From Micromonospora olivasterospora (lineage in GTDB: Bacteria; Actinomycetota; Actinomycetes; Mycobacteriales; Micromonosporaceae), in assembly GCF_007830265.1 (NCBI RefSeq), contig NZ_VLKE01000001.1:3596001-3660000 (forward strand): a stretch of 64,000 nt of DNA. The letters run 5' to 3'. Below, piece by piece: positions 1-8,238 of the stretch. Positions within the stretch are counted from its first letter, which is position 1, and each line of letters starts with the position of its first letter. The notes below the pieces were generated by a model. That model ran no database searches. It was given only the letters and a program-made list of their open reading frames with translations, and had not been told where the DNA came from. The translations under genes and the position numbers were made by a program.

Positions 1-756
1 GCGGGCGCCGACCTGCGCGCCAACCCCGCCGAGGTGCGCCGCCGGATCGGCTACGTCGCCCAGGGCGGCAGCACCTGGAACGACTCCACGGCCCGGGAGG
101 AACTGGTCCTGCACGCCCGGATGTACGGCATCGGCAAGGCCGAGGCCCACCGCCGGGCCGAGCGCGCGCTGGCCGCCTTCCAGCTCACCGAGTACGCCGA
201 CCGCAAGTGCAAGACCTACTCCGGCGGCCAGCGCAGGCGGGTCGAGATCGCCCTCGGCATCATCCACGAGCCACGGATCGTCTTCCTCGACGAACCGACC
301 ACGGGCCTCGACCCGCAGAGCCGCGCCCACATGTGGGACGAGATCCGCCGCCTGCGCGCCGAGGGGATGACCGTCTTCATCACCACGCACTACCTCGAGG
401 AGGCGGACGCGCTCTGCGACCGGATCGCCATCATGGACCACGGCGAGGTGGTCGCCGAGGGCACCCCGGCCGAGCTGAAGCGGGAGATCTCCGGCGAGGT
501 GGTGTCCGTCGGGCTCGACGCCGACGCCACCGCGCGGGCCGCCGAGTTGCTGGACGCCGAGCCGTACGTCACCAAGCTGGAGACCGCCGACGGCGGCGGC
601 CTGCGCCTCTTCGTCGACGAGGGGGCGACGGCCATCCCGCAGATCCTGCGCCGGCTCGACCAGGGCGGCCTCGCCCTGAACTCCATCGAGCTGCACCGCC
701 CGAGCCTCGACGACGTCTTCCTCACCAAGACCGGCCGCTCGCTGCGCGAGTCCTGA
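1..756 (+). CDS. ABC transporter ATP-binding protein, 5' end outside window
   Basis: This is the nucleotide-binding subunit of a drug- or antibiotic-type ABC exporter. The frame is already open at base 1, so the N-terminus and Walker A lie upstream of the window. Visible are the signature YSGGQRRR, Walker B with IVFLDEPTTGLDPQSR and the switch histidine in TTHYLEEAD. A roughly 80-residue C-terminal extension follows, typical of DrrA-like ATPases. The permease starts about 200 bases downstream, beyond a tandem-repeat spacer, and the two very likely form one exporter. The substrate cannot be told from sequence. A GTG at base 34 is internal and is not the true start. Confidence 0.93.
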   Translation, partial: AGADLRANPAEVRRRIGYVAQGGSTWNDSTAREELVLHARMYGIGKAEAHRRAERALAAFQLTEYADRKCKTYSGGQRRRVEIALGIIHEPRIVFLDEPTTGLDPQSRAHMWDEIRRLRAEGMTVFITTHYLEEADALCDRIAIMDHGEVVAEGTPAELKREISGEVVSVGLDADATARAAELLDAEPYVTKLETADGGGLRLFVDEGATAIPQILRRLDQGGLALNSIELHRPSLDDVFLTKTGRSLRES

Positions 757-759
757 AGC

Positions 760-897
760 CGCCGCTCGTCCGCCGCTCGTCCGCCGCTCGTCCGCCGCTC
801 GTCCGCCGCTCGTCCGCCGCTCGTCCGTCGCCCGTCCGCCGCCTCGGCGCACCGCCTGTCCGCCGCCTCGGCGCACCGCCTGTCCGCCGCCTCGGCG
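760..897. repeat. Two tandem arrays between ABC exporter genes
   Basis: The spacer between the exporter genes is almost wholly tandem repeat. Six exact copies and one degenerate copy of an 11-base unit (cgccgctcgtc) run from 760 to 836. A 24-base unit follows at 837-860 and 861-884, with a partial third copy to about 897. Neither gene reads through the arrays. The 11-base period is not a multiple of three and is close to one helical turn. Confidence 0.9.
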
Positions 898-960
898 CCG
901 CCGGGGCGCGAGCGTTCCAGGAGCGCGCCGAGGGGCGCGCCCGTCCCAGGAGAAGAATCC

Positions 961-1716
961 ATGAAACTCGCCCGCGACACCTGGCTGATCTTCCAGCGCC
1001 AGATGCAGCTGCTGCTGCGCAACCCGGTCTGGGTCTTCGTCGGCGTATTCCAGCCGGTGATGTACCTGCTGCTGTTCGCCCCGCTGCTCAAACCGGCGCT
1101 GGGCGCGCCGACGCAGGCCGAGGCGTACAAGATCTTCGTGCCCGGCCTCCTCGTGCTGCTGGCCATCTTCGGCGGCATGTTCCAGGGCTTCGGCCTGATC
1201 GCCGAGCTGCGCGCCGGGGTGATCGAGCGGTCCCGGGTCACCCCGGTCAGCCGGGTCGCCCTGCTGCTCGGCCGGGCCCTGCGCGACGTGGTGTCGCTGC
1301 TCGTCCAGGCCGTCATCATCACCCTGCTCGCCCTGCTGTTCGACCTGCGGGTGTTCATCGGCGACCTGCTGCTGGCGTACCTGATGCTCGCCCTGATCGC
1401 GCTGATGACCGCGGCCGTCTCGTACGGCCTCGCGCTCAAGGTCAAGAGCGAGGACGCGCTCGCCCCGCTGATGAACACCGTGGCCCAGCCGGTGCTGCTG
1501 CTCTCCGGCATCCTGCTGCCGCTCACCTTCGCCCCCGGCTGGCTCCAGGGCATCGCCGAGTGGAACCCGTTCTCCTGGGCCGTCGACGGCACCAGGGCCC
1601 TGTTCGCCGGAGACCTCGGCGACGACAAGGTGTGGCAGGGGCTGACCATCGTCGCCGTGCTGGCCGCCGCCGGCGTCGTCTGGGCCGCCCGCCAGTTCGC
1701 CCGCAGCGTCCGCTGA
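961..1716 (+). CDS. ABC-2 type transporter permease
   Basis: This 251-residue integral membrane protein of the ABC-2 (DrrB-like) type partners the upstream ATPase. The ATG is preceded by an AGGAG ribosome site seven bases away. It has about six hydrophobic segments: an N-terminal one after a short amphipathic start, a central group, and a last helix before a basic C-terminus. The conserved middle stretch, with E-R-S-R-V-T-P-V-S-R, is typical of daunorubicin-resistance-type permeases. It probably exports a small hydrophobic compound, but the substrate is unknown. Confidence 0.92.
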   Translation: MKLARDTWLIFQRQMQLLLRNPVWVFVGVFQPVMYLLLFAPLLKPALGAPTQAEAYKIFVPGLLVLLAIFGGMFQGFGLIAELRAGVIERSRVTPVSRVALLLGRALRDVVSLLVQAVIITLLALLFDLRVFIGDLLLAYLMLALIALMTAAVSYGLALKVKSEDALAPLMNTVAQPVLLLSGILLPLTFAPGWLQGIAEWNPFSWAVDGTRALFAGDLGDDKVWQGLTIVAVLAAAGVVWAARQFARSVR

Positions 1717-1816
1717 GGGTGCGGGGCGCCCCTACGCACCGCCGCGCGAACGAGCGGCGAGAGTTGGCTCTCACGAGGGACGGGGCGCGGGTCCGGCGCG
1801 CGTAGCGTAAACGCCC

Positions 1817-3193
1817 GTGCCCCGCCTCGCCCATGACAAGATCACCTGGCTGACCTACGCCCAGCTGGGCCTGTGGGGCTTCTTCCTGTACGGCTTCGGC
1901 CCCGTCGTCCCGCTGCTGCGCGACGAGCAGGGCACCAGCGCAGCCGTCGCCGGCCTGCACAGCACCGCCATCGCCGTCGGTGCGATGCTCGGCGGGGCGC
2001 TCTTCCCCCCGGTCGCCCGCCGCGTCGGCCGCGGCCCGGCCATCTGGCTCGGCCTCGCCGGGGTCGCCGCCGGCGTAACCGCGTTCGGCACCCTCCGGGC
2101 GCTGCCCGCCACCCTCGCCGCCGTCGTCGTGACCGCCACTTTCGGCATGATGGTCATCAGCGGGGTCAGCGTCGTGCTCACCGCTCACCACGGGCCGGCC
2201 GCTCCCGCCGCCCTCACCGAGGCCAATGCCGCCTGCGCCGGCATGGGCATCCTCGCCCCGCTGGTCATCGGGTCGACCGTCGACGCGGGGCTCGGCTGGC
2301 GGCCGGTGATGGCCGTCGAGGTCGGCCTGATCGCGCTGGTCGCCCTCGCCGCCCTGATCTTCCGGGTACGGCTGCCCGGCCCGGCCGCCCCGACCCCAGC
2401 CCCGGCTCCCTCCAGCACCCCGCCAGTTCCGTCCGGTGCCACGCCTGTTCCGTCCGCTGCTCCGGCTGTTCTGTCCACCGCTCCGGCCGTTCCGCTCACC
2501 GCCCCGGCTGCCGCGCCGCGGGCGGGTGGGGGAGCCCTGCCGCGGGCGTACTGGATCGCCTGGGTCCTGATGGCCGTCACCGGGTCGATCGAGGTGTGCC
2601 TGTCGCTCTGGACCGCCGACGTGCTCCGCTCGCACGCCGGGCTCGGCGCCGGGGCCGCCTCGGCAGCCGTCGCCGCGATCGTCTCCGGGATGTTCCTCGG
2701 CCGGCTGGTCGGCGGCCGGGCCGCCCTGCGTTACCCGTCCGTACCGCTGCTGCTGGTCGCGCTCGCGGTCTCCCTCGCCGGGTTCGCCGTCTTCTGGACC
2801 GCCCCGATCGGCTGGCTGGCGGTCAGCGGGCTCGTCGTGCTCGGCCTCGGCAACGCGCTGCACTACCCCTTGGCGATCGCGATCGCCCTGGCCGCCGCCG
2901 GGCCCTCCGCCGACAAGGCGGCCGGTTGGGCGTCGTACTCGATGGGGGTCGGCTTCGGGATCGCGCCGGTGGCGCTCGGCTGGGTGGCCGACTCGGTCGG
3001 CCCGCACCTGGCCTTCCTCCTGTTGCCGGGGTTCATCGCGGCGGCGGTGCTGCTCGCCCTGCGACTCGGCCGCGCGCTGCGGGCCGCGGGCGGCCTCGGG
3101 GTGCGCCATGTCGCCGACGTGGCGGTGTCACCGGTTGGCGGAAGCCCCCACGTCGGCGACATGGAGTCGATCAACGCACGCGGGCGAGCGTGA
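1817..3193 (+). CDS. MFS transporter
   Basis: This 458-residue major facilitator protein has about twelve hydrophobic helices, split by a Pro/Ala/Ser-rich central loop at about residues 190-240 that contains degenerate APAVPS-type repeats. The GTG at 1817 gives the full first helix (WLTYAQLGLWGFFLYG). The substrate is unknown. The last 25-30 residues are encoded by a perfect inverted repeat (3106-3164) and look like an added tail rather than transporter sequence. The 3' end overlaps the convergent methyltransferase gene by 23 bases. Confidence 0.88.
   Translation: MPRLAHDKITWLTYAQLGLWGFFLYGFGPVVPLLRDEQGTSAAVAGLHSTAIAVGAMLGGALFPPVARRVGRGPAIWLGLAGVAAGVTAFGTLRALPATLAAVVVTATFGMMVISGVSVVLTAHHGPAAPAALTEANAACAGMGILAPLVIGSTVDAGLGWRPVMAVEVGLIALVALAALIFRVRLPGPAAPTPAPAPSSTPPVPSGATPVPSAAPAVLSTAPAVPLTAPAAAPRAGGGALPRAYWIAWVLMAVTGSIEVCLSLWTADVLRSHAGLGAGAASAAVAAIVSGMFLGRLVGGRAALRYPSVPLLLVALAVSLAGFAVFWTAPIGWLAVSGLVVLGLGNALHYPLAIAIALAAAGPSADKAAGWASYSMGVGFGIAPVALGWVADSVGPHLAFLLLPGFIAAAVLLALRLGRALRAAGGLGVRHVADVAVSPVGGSPHVGDMESINARGRA
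3106..3164. repeat. Inverted repeat, palindrome family 1, copy A
   Basis: Perfect 17-base arms at 3106-3122 and 3148-3164 surround a 25-base loop. The core (gccgacgtggcggtgtc) recurs at 4755-4857 and 48847-48901. It lies where two convergent genes meet and inside the final codons of the MFS gene, so it could act as a bidirectional terminator. Confidence 0.85.
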
Positions 3194-3824
3194 CGCCGTC
3201 GGCGATCGGCAGCATCACCACGTCCACCCGGACGTCGGCCATGATTTCGTCGTTGAACGCGGCGATGGCCCGGTCGTCGGCGTCTTGCGGGGCCAGCACC
3301 CGGCCCCCGCGCAGCGTGTTGTCGACCGCGATGAGCCCGCCCGGACGCATCCGGGGCACGAGCTCGGCCCAGTAGACCGGGTAGCCGACCTTGTCCGCGT
3401 CGATGAACGCCAGGTCCAGGTGCCGCTCGTACGGCAGTTCGCGCAGCGTGTCCCCGGCCGGGCCGACGCGCAGCTCGATCCGTTCCTGCACGCCGGCCCG
3501 CTCCCAGTACCGCCGGGCGATGCCGGTGTACTCCTCGGAGATGTCGAAGCAGGTCAGCCGCCCGCCCTCGGTCAGCCCCCGGGCGATGGCCAGCGCCGAC
3601 AGCCCGGTGAACGTCCCCACCTCGACTGCCTGCCGCACCCCGAGTGCCCGGGTGAGAAAGGTCAGGAGTGCGGCCTGCTCGGGCGCGACCTGCATCCTCG
3701 CCTCGGCGGGTAGCGCGGCGCGCGTCTCCTCGGCCAGGTCGCGCATCACGTCGTCCGGTGCCGCGCCGTGGGCCACGACGTACGCGTGCAGTTCCGGGGT
3801 CAGCGGCAGGGTCTTGGTGCTCAT
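3171..3824 (-). CDS. Class I SAM-dependent O-methyltransferase
   Basis: This 217-residue protein belongs to the caffeoyl-CoA/catechol-type O-methyltransferase family. It has the SAM-binding motif VEVGTFTGLSALAIARGL near residues 66-83, an acidic FDISEEY after beta-2, DLAFIDADKVGYPVYW for metal and substrate binding, and IAVDNTLRGGRV. Its length fits the family. Family knowledge predicts metal-dependent methylation of a vicinal hydroxyl group; the real acceptor is unknown. It is convergent with the MFS gene and lies 9 bases upstream of where maf ends. Confidence 0.9.
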   Translation of the reverse strand: MSTKTLPLTPELHAYVVAHGAAPDDVMRDLAEETRAALPAEARMQVAPEQAALLTFLTRALGVRQAVEVGTFTGLSALAIARGLTEGGRLTCFDISEEYTGIARRYWERAGVQERIELRVGPAGDTLRELPYERHLDLAFIDADKVGYPVYWAELVPRMRPGGLIAVDNTLRGGRVLAPQDADDRAIAAFNDEIMADVRVDVVMLPIADGVTLARVR

Positions 3825-3833
3825 GACCGGACG

Positions 3834-4478
3834 CTAAACGAGTGGCTCGACCGATTGGCCGCCGGGCGCGACCTTCGTCCACAGATCGGTGATCCGCAGG
3901 TCCAGTTCCCCGAGCAGCCGGCGCAGCAGCGGCAGGGACAGCCCGACCACCGTCCCCGGATCACCCTCGATCCCCGCAACGAACGCCCCGCCCAGCCCGT
4001 CGATGGTGAACGAGCCGGCCACCGCGAGCGGCTCACCCGTCGCGACGTACGCGGCGATCTCGTCGTCGCCGATATCGCCGAAATGGACGGTGGTCGACGC
4101 GACCGCCTCGGCGCGGGACGCGCTGGACACGTCGATCAGGCAGTGGCCGGTGTGCAGCACCCCGCTGCGCCCACGCATGCGCTTCAATCGTCGGGTCGCG
4201 TCCGCCGCGTCCGCCGGCTTGCCGAGGATCTCGCCGTCGAAGCCGAGCACCGAGTCGCAGCCCAGCACCAGCGTCCGCTCGTCCGGGGACGACCGCAGCC
4301 GGTCGAGGACCGCCTGCGCCTTCAGCCGGGCCAACTCCAGGCACAGGTCCTCGGGGTGTTCGCTGACCACCTGGGACTCGTCGACCCCGCTGACCAGCAC
4401 GTCGGGTTCGATCCCGGCGGCCTGGAGCAGCTTGCGGCGGGCGGGGCTCGCCGAGGCGAGCACGAGACGGAGCGGCAT
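3834..4478 (-). CDS. maf: Maf-type nucleoside triphosphate pyrophosphatase
   Basis: This 214-residue protein is a house-cleaning pyrophosphatase that removes non-canonical or excess dTTP/UTP-type nucleotides. The family N-terminus LVLASASPARRKLLQAAG is intact, as are the acidic D-E-S-Q after the first strand, LVLGCDSVLGFDG and GVLHTGHCLI. I chose the ATG at 4478 because it puts this motif at residues 5-22. The frame stays open upstream, but that part is the GC-rich repeat block. In related actinomycetes maf usually lies beside accE and accB; here about 3.5 kb separates it from accE. Confidence 0.93.
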   Translation of the reverse strand: MPLRLVLASASPARRKLLQAAGIEPDVLVSGVDESQVVSEHPEDLCLELARLKAQAVLDRLRSSPDERTLVLGCDSVLGFDGEILGKPADAADATRRLKRMRGRSGVLHTGHCLIDVSSASRAEAVASTTVHFGDIGDDEIAAYVATGEPLAVAGSFTIDGLGGAFVAGIEGDPGTVVGLSLPLLRRLLGELDLRITDLWTKVAPGGQSVEPLV

Positions 4479-4637
4479 CGAGTTCGGCACGCCGCCGACG
4501 CTACCGGCTGATCCTTGGCGCTTGGTGGTCCGTACCCCGACGCCCCCTCGGCGGGTCGCCCGCCCGGCCGCCCGACCGCCGGCCCGACCTCCTGGGCGGG
4601 TGGCGCCGGCGCTGGGCCGGGCACCGGCCCGCCGGCG

Positions 4638-4757
4638 CTGCGCCGGCCCTGCGCCGGCCCTGCGCCGGCCCTGCGCCGGCCCTGCGCCGGCCCTGCGCCG
4701 GCCCTGCGCCGGCCCTGCGCCGGCCCTGCGCCGGCCCTGCGCCGGCCCTGCGCCCCA
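4638..4757. repeat. 11-base tandem array upstream of maf
   Basis: Eleven back-to-back copies of ctgcgccggcc begin every 11 bases from 4638 to 4748. The array lies between maf and the mycosin gene. It is open in several frames on both strands, which creates spurious low-complexity reading frames. The period matches that of the unrelated array at 760-836. Confidence 0.92.
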
Positions 4758-4857
4758 TGTCGGCGACATGGCGGTATCCGAACCGCGGGATGGCCCAATG
4801 TCGCCGATGTGGCGGTGTCCGGCGAGTGGGATGGCGCGATGTCGCCGCCATGGTGCC
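4755..4857. repeat. Palindrome family 1, copy B, tandem roughly 40-base units
   Basis: Directly after the 11-base array, a unit of about 40 bases holding the core atgtcgccgatgtggcggtg occurs about 2.5 times, starting near 4756, 4795 and 4836. Each unit holds a short palindrome (catgtcggcgacatg in the first) and ends near gggatgg. The core is the one in copies A and C. Confidence 0.8.
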
Positions 4858-4894
4858 GGGGAGAGCGCCTCGGGCCGGCTGGCGTGGACTCTGG

Positions 4895-6088
4895 TCACCT
4901 GCTGATGCGTGGAGGCGGGTCGTCACCGCGCCGACGACGCCGCTGTATTAGCGCGTAAGCGCCCGCGCCGGCCGCAAGGACACCGAGAACGACTAGCTGG
5001 CGTGTTGTGCTGTTGCGGCCTCGTGCCCGTCGCCCGCCATCAGTAGAGATGACAGGGCCAGCCTGCGAGCCAGGCGGTGGTGCCGCCTCAGTTGGCGGAG
5101 TTGCCACTGCATCGAATCCCAACGGCGGTACGTCTGCGGTCAGAGCCGCGACCAAGTCGACGACGCCGTACCCGTACTCGTCGTCCCGACCCGGCGGGCC
5201 CTTGTCTACAGCGGTGGCAGTGAGACGGTGAGCGACCTCTTCAGCCGAAAGGTAGGGATAATTTGCCCGTATCAACGCTGCGGCCCCCGCGACCATCGCT
5301 GCAGCATCGGAGGTGCCGGTGCCTTTGCGGTATTTGCCGTCGATGCTCGTGCTATAGATGTCCACGGCTGGAGCGACGACGTCGATTCCGGGGCCGATCA
5401 CCGAAACCTGTGCATGGTTACCGGCTCGATCGACGCCGCCAACCGCGATGACGCCGGGGTGGCTAGCAGGATAGCCAATTGCGCCCTCGCGAGGCCAATT
5501 GCCAACACCGGCAACTACGACAACGTTTGCGTTGAGGGCAGCCTTAATCGCTTGCTGTAGCGGGACGGTTGGGCTGCTCGTGGCAGAGACGCTAATTACG
5601 TCTACGCCTTGGAGAATCGCGTACTCGATACTTGCTGCAAGGTCATCAGCCTCACCAAGGCCGTTTTTTGGGGTGTCGTAAAGAGGGAGAATTTTGGCCT
5701 TAGGTGCGATTCCCAGAGCTCCAACGCCTCCCTTGCGGCCGTGGGCGGCGATCAGCCCGGCCATGCCGGTGCCGTGGCTATTCTGGTCCTGTTGGCCGTT
5801 ACCATGGCCGCCGGAGATGATGTCTTTACCGGGCAACAAATTGTTACGTAAGTCTGGGTGTGGATCGACGCCAGTGTCCGGTACTGCGACGACGATCCCC
5901 TCGCCTTGGCTGATTCGATGTGCCTCGGCCACCTTGAGGTAACGCAGGTGCCACTGATCCCCTCGGATCCGTTCAAAACCTTCGGGGCGCGGTACGGCGC
6001 TTACGTGCCCAGCCGGGAGCAGGGCCACTGTCGACAGGCTCAGCGTTGCCAGCGTTGCGGCAGCGGTCCAGGCGAACTGTGGCTTCAA
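4895..6088 (-). CDS. Mycosin-type S8 subtilase, type VII secretion associated
   Basis: This is a membrane-anchored subtilisin-like protease of the mycosin (MycP) group. Counting from the TTG at 6088 it has 397 residues: a signal-like N-terminus (MKPQFAWTAAATL...), catalytic Asp71 in AVPDTGVD, His105 in NSHGTGMAG and Ser260 in GTGTSDAAAMVAG, a Pro-rich linker, and a C-terminal membrane helix followed by six arginines. The TTG overlaps the upstream stop (TTGA) and gives a proper signal peptide. An ATG at 6196 would add 36 non-signal residues and overlap the upstream gene by 112 bases. The family Pro after the catalytic Ser is replaced by Ala. G+C is about 50% at 5581-5700, far below neighbouring genes. 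Confidence 0.85.
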   Translation of the reverse strand: MKPQFAWTAAATLATLSLSTVALLPAGHVSAVPRPEGFERIRGDQWHLRYLKVAEAHRISQGEGIVVAVPDTGVDPHPDLRNNLLPGKDIISGGHGNGQQDQNSHGTGMAGLIAAHGRKGGVGALGIAPKAKILPLYDTPKNGLGEADDLAASIEYAILQGVDVISVSATSSPTVPLQQAIKAALNANVVVVAGVGNWPREGAIGYPASHPGVIAVGGVDRAGNHAQVSVIGPGIDVVAPAVDIYSTSIDGKYRKGTGTSDAAAMVAGAAALIRANYPYLSAEEVAHRLTATAVDKGPPGRDDEYGYGVVDLVAALTADVPPLGFDAVATPPTEAAPPPGSQAGPVISTDGGRRARGRNSTTRQLVVLGVLAAGAGAYALIQRRRRRGDDPPPRISR

Positions 6089-7479
6089 CGACCGAATCCG
6101 ATGGCTGGGCCCGGATCGATAGGACCTTCCTCGTTTGGCGGGCGGACTACCGGGCTCACCCCTTGCTGCGTCTCCCAGGGATTGTCTGGATCCCATTGGC
6201 GCAATTCACTTTCATCTTGCTTGCGGCCCGGCCGTCCGGGCGTCCCAACGGTTCTGGAGGTGCTGCCCGTGCTAGGGGCGCCGTTGATCGGCGGCATTCC
6301 GTGCATACCGCCGAGTAGGTTACCGCGTCCAACTCCCGGGCGAGTGCCAGCTCCGCCGGTCGGCGCGGTACCGGCACCGCTTCCAATTATCCCGCCGACA
6401 GGGTTAACGCGGCGCGCCGGATTGGCGCCGCCCGGGTGACCCATCCCCATTCCGGGCGCTCCGCCGATCAGGCCGCCTGGCGGCATGGGCCGGGAAGGCG
6501 GTGCCACTTGTGCTGCTCCATTCGCTCCACCCGACATGGCGCGGCCGACGGGTTCGGTCTGGCCGCCGCGGGATCCCGGGGCCGCACTGCGGTCCGACGA
6601 TCCAGAAACCGGATGCGAGGGCGTGGGTAGTCCGATTTCCGGCGCTGGGGTGGGCGGGCCCGGTGGCGTCACGGCTGGCGGGCCAGGCTTGACCGGAGTC
6701 GGTACCAGGCCCGGGGCCCCGCCCAACACCGGCCCGACACCCAGGCTGGTTCGTGTAAGCGCTGGCCGCACTGCCGACGCCGGCCGATTGACCGAGGGTG
6801 TAGTGCTGCCTGCCGCTGCCATCGGTACCGGGACGATTGGTGGGATGACCGGAACGTTAGCTCCCGACGGGCCTTCAGGTGCAGCATCGTCGACCCTTGG
6901 CCCAGGCTTGGAAGGCGGCGGCCTTTGGAGCATTACTTGTGCCTGCTGTAGTTCGCCGCTGAGTCCGTACATCAGGCTCCGCGCCTGAACGTTGAGCCGT
7001 TCCAGGTCGGCGTCGGTCACCGGCTTGTCGGGTACCCGGCTGCCCATCACCGCCTTGGGGTCGGCGAGCGTCGCCTCGTACGTCCGCTTCTGCTGGAGCT
7101 TGTCGACGTACTCCTCGTAGAGCGGCTTGAGTTCCACCCGGGCGCCGCTGATGGCGCGGGTGGCGGCGGCGAGTGCGTCGTAGTTCGCGGCGGCCGCGTC
7201 GTGGGTGTGTTGCACCTTCTCGATCAGGTCGTCGAGCTCGGCGAGGTACGTCCGGGCGGCGGCGTTGGTGGCCGGCGGCCACGCCTCGGCCAGGCCGCGT
7301 CGGTACTCCTGGAGGCGGCCCAGGTGGGCCTGGGCGAGGTCACAGACCTTGCGCCAGCCGGCGACCTGCTTCCAGTGCCCGGTGGTGTCGTGGTCCTGCA
7401 CGCAGGCCCACATGCTGAGCAGGTCCATCAGGTGCCAGTCGGTGAGGCCGGACGTCCGGCCGCTGCCCCGTTCGATCAC
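6085..7479 (-). CDS. PPE/WXG-like helical protein with Pro/Gly-rich tail
   Basis: I do not recognise a named family, but features and context point to a type VII secretion substrate or partner. Residues 1-180 are predicted long helices and contain tryptophans (DWHLMDLLSMWACV, HWKQVAGW, AEAWPPATNAA) in a WXG/PPE-like layout. Residues 190-410 are Pro/Gly-rich and low complexity. The C-terminus has a compact motif, RQWDPDNPWET, then GVSPVVRPPNE and DPGPAIG. The ATG overlaps the stop of the upstream helical gene by four bases, and the mycosin gene follows with an overlapping start. The helical part has high G+C; from about 6990 on, the tail has visibly lower G+C. Confidence 0.65.
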   Translation of the reverse strand: MIERGSGRTSGLTDWHLMDLLSMWACVQDHDTTGHWKQVAGWRKVCDLAQAHLGRLQEYRRGLAEAWPPATNAAARTYLAELDDLIEKVQHTHDAAAANYDALAAATRAISGARVELKPLYEEYVDKLQQKRTYEATLADPKAVMGSRVPDKPVTDADLERLNVQARSLMYGLSGELQQAQVMLQRPPPSKPGPRVDDAAPEGPSGANVPVIPPIVPVPMAAAGSTTPSVNRPASAVRPALTRTSLGVGPVLGGAPGLVPTPVKPGPPAVTPPGPPTPAPEIGLPTPSHPVSGSSDRSAAPGSRGGQTEPVGRAMSGGANGAAQVAPPSRPMPPGGLIGGAPGMGMGHPGGANPARRVNPVGGIIGSGAGTAPTGGAGTRPGVGRGNLLGGMHGMPPINGAPSTGSTSRTVGTPGRPGRKQDESELRQWDPDNPWETQQGVSPVVRPPNEEGPIDPGPAIGFGR

Positions 7480-7937
7480 GGCAGCACCCGCCGCGCCGCC
7501 CCGCTCTCGGGGCTGGTGGGATCGAGCAGGATGGGCGCGGGTCGGGCCGGCGCGGCGGTGCCGGGGTCGGCGAGGGCATGCTCCACGTCGGAGACGCGGG
7601 CGGCGGCGAACGCGTCGACGTCGGCGTACTGGGTGGCGATCCGATCGGCGGCGGCGGCCAGGTGGCCGGTGGCGCCGCCGACGGACCAGACCATCGCGAC
7701 GGTGGCCTGCTGGGTTTCGTTGTGAGCTTGGAGGAACTGCACCAGCTCGACGAACGCGTCGGCCGGGTTGGGGATCGGGGCCTTCATGTCGTCCGCGATG
7801 TACGACAGGTGCGGCGCGTAGTTCCGCTCGACCTCGGCCTGGAGCTTGTCGGCGAACTCACGCATCTGGCGGATGTCCGCCTCGATGCCGCCGTAGCCAC
7901 GCAACCAGGGCGCTGGCAGGTCCTCCTCCGGGATCAT
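7476..7937 (-). CDS. Small helical protein, probable type VII substrate partner
   Basis: This 153-residue protein has no recognised family. It is mostly helical, with heptad-like stretches (GIEADIRQMREFADKLQAEVERNY; HLAAAADRIATQYADVDAFAAARV) and a flexible Pro/Ala C-terminus. It lacks a signal peptide, as WXG100 proteins do, but shows no clear WxG turn; the nearest is VWSVGG. It is first in a translationally coupled minus-strand operon (ATGA overlap) with the larger helical protein and the mycosin. The role as an ESX-like heterodimer partner is inferred from context. Confidence 0.6.
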   Translation of the reverse strand: MIPEEDLPAPWLRGYGGIEADIRQMREFADKLQAEVERNYAPHLSYIADDMKAPIPNPADAFVELVQFLQAHNETQQATVAMVWSVGGATGHLAAAADRIATQYADVDAFAAARVSDVEHALADPGTAAPARPAPILLDPTSPESGAARRVLP

Positions 7938-8025
7938 GGCCCTCCCTACCCGTCACGGCGCCGTCTCCCTGAGTGAGGTTAACCGCTCCCCGCGACACCC
8001 GTCAGCCCCGTACGGCGGCTCCGGG

Positions 8026-8238
8026 TCAGCGCGGCAGGCCGGAGGCGCGCCATGCGCCGGGACCGGCGGCGAGCGCCGCGCCGGTCGGGCGGCCGCTGCG
8101 GGCCCAGGCCGAGACGGCGGCCGGGGCGGGCGCCGCGACGGGGCGGGTCCGCGCGACGAGTACGCCGACCAGGGCGGCCAGGTCCTCGGCGGTCGGTACG
8201 CCCCGGGTCACCCGGAACAGCGGCTCTTCGGCAGGCAT
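8026..8238 (-). CDS. accE: Acyl-CoA carboxylase epsilon subunit
   Basis: This 70-residue protein matches the small epsilon subunit of actinobacterial acyl-CoA carboxylases, which stabilises or activates the biotin carboxylase/carboxyltransferase complex. The pattern is the family one: an N-terminal FRVTRGVPTAEDLAALVGVL, an Ala/Pro linker, and a C-terminal WARSGR...W box. It normally adjoins the beta subunit gene. Here accB lies 5.6 kb away on the same strand, with unrelated genes between. It is divergent from the kinase gene. Confidence 0.85.
   Translation of the reverse strand: MPAEEPLFRVTRGVPTAEDLAALVGVLVARTRPVAAPAPAAVSAWARSGRPTGAALAAGPGAWRASGLPR

Noticed and set aside
4638..4857. CRISPR-like array
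   Set aside because: The units are contiguous 11-base and roughly 40-base tandem copies without unique spacers, and no cas genes are present.
4501..4898. N-terminal extension of Maf or other proteins across the repeat block
   Set aside because: The frames are open only because the 11-base array lacks stops; the translated Gly/Pro/Arg repeats are not coding-like.
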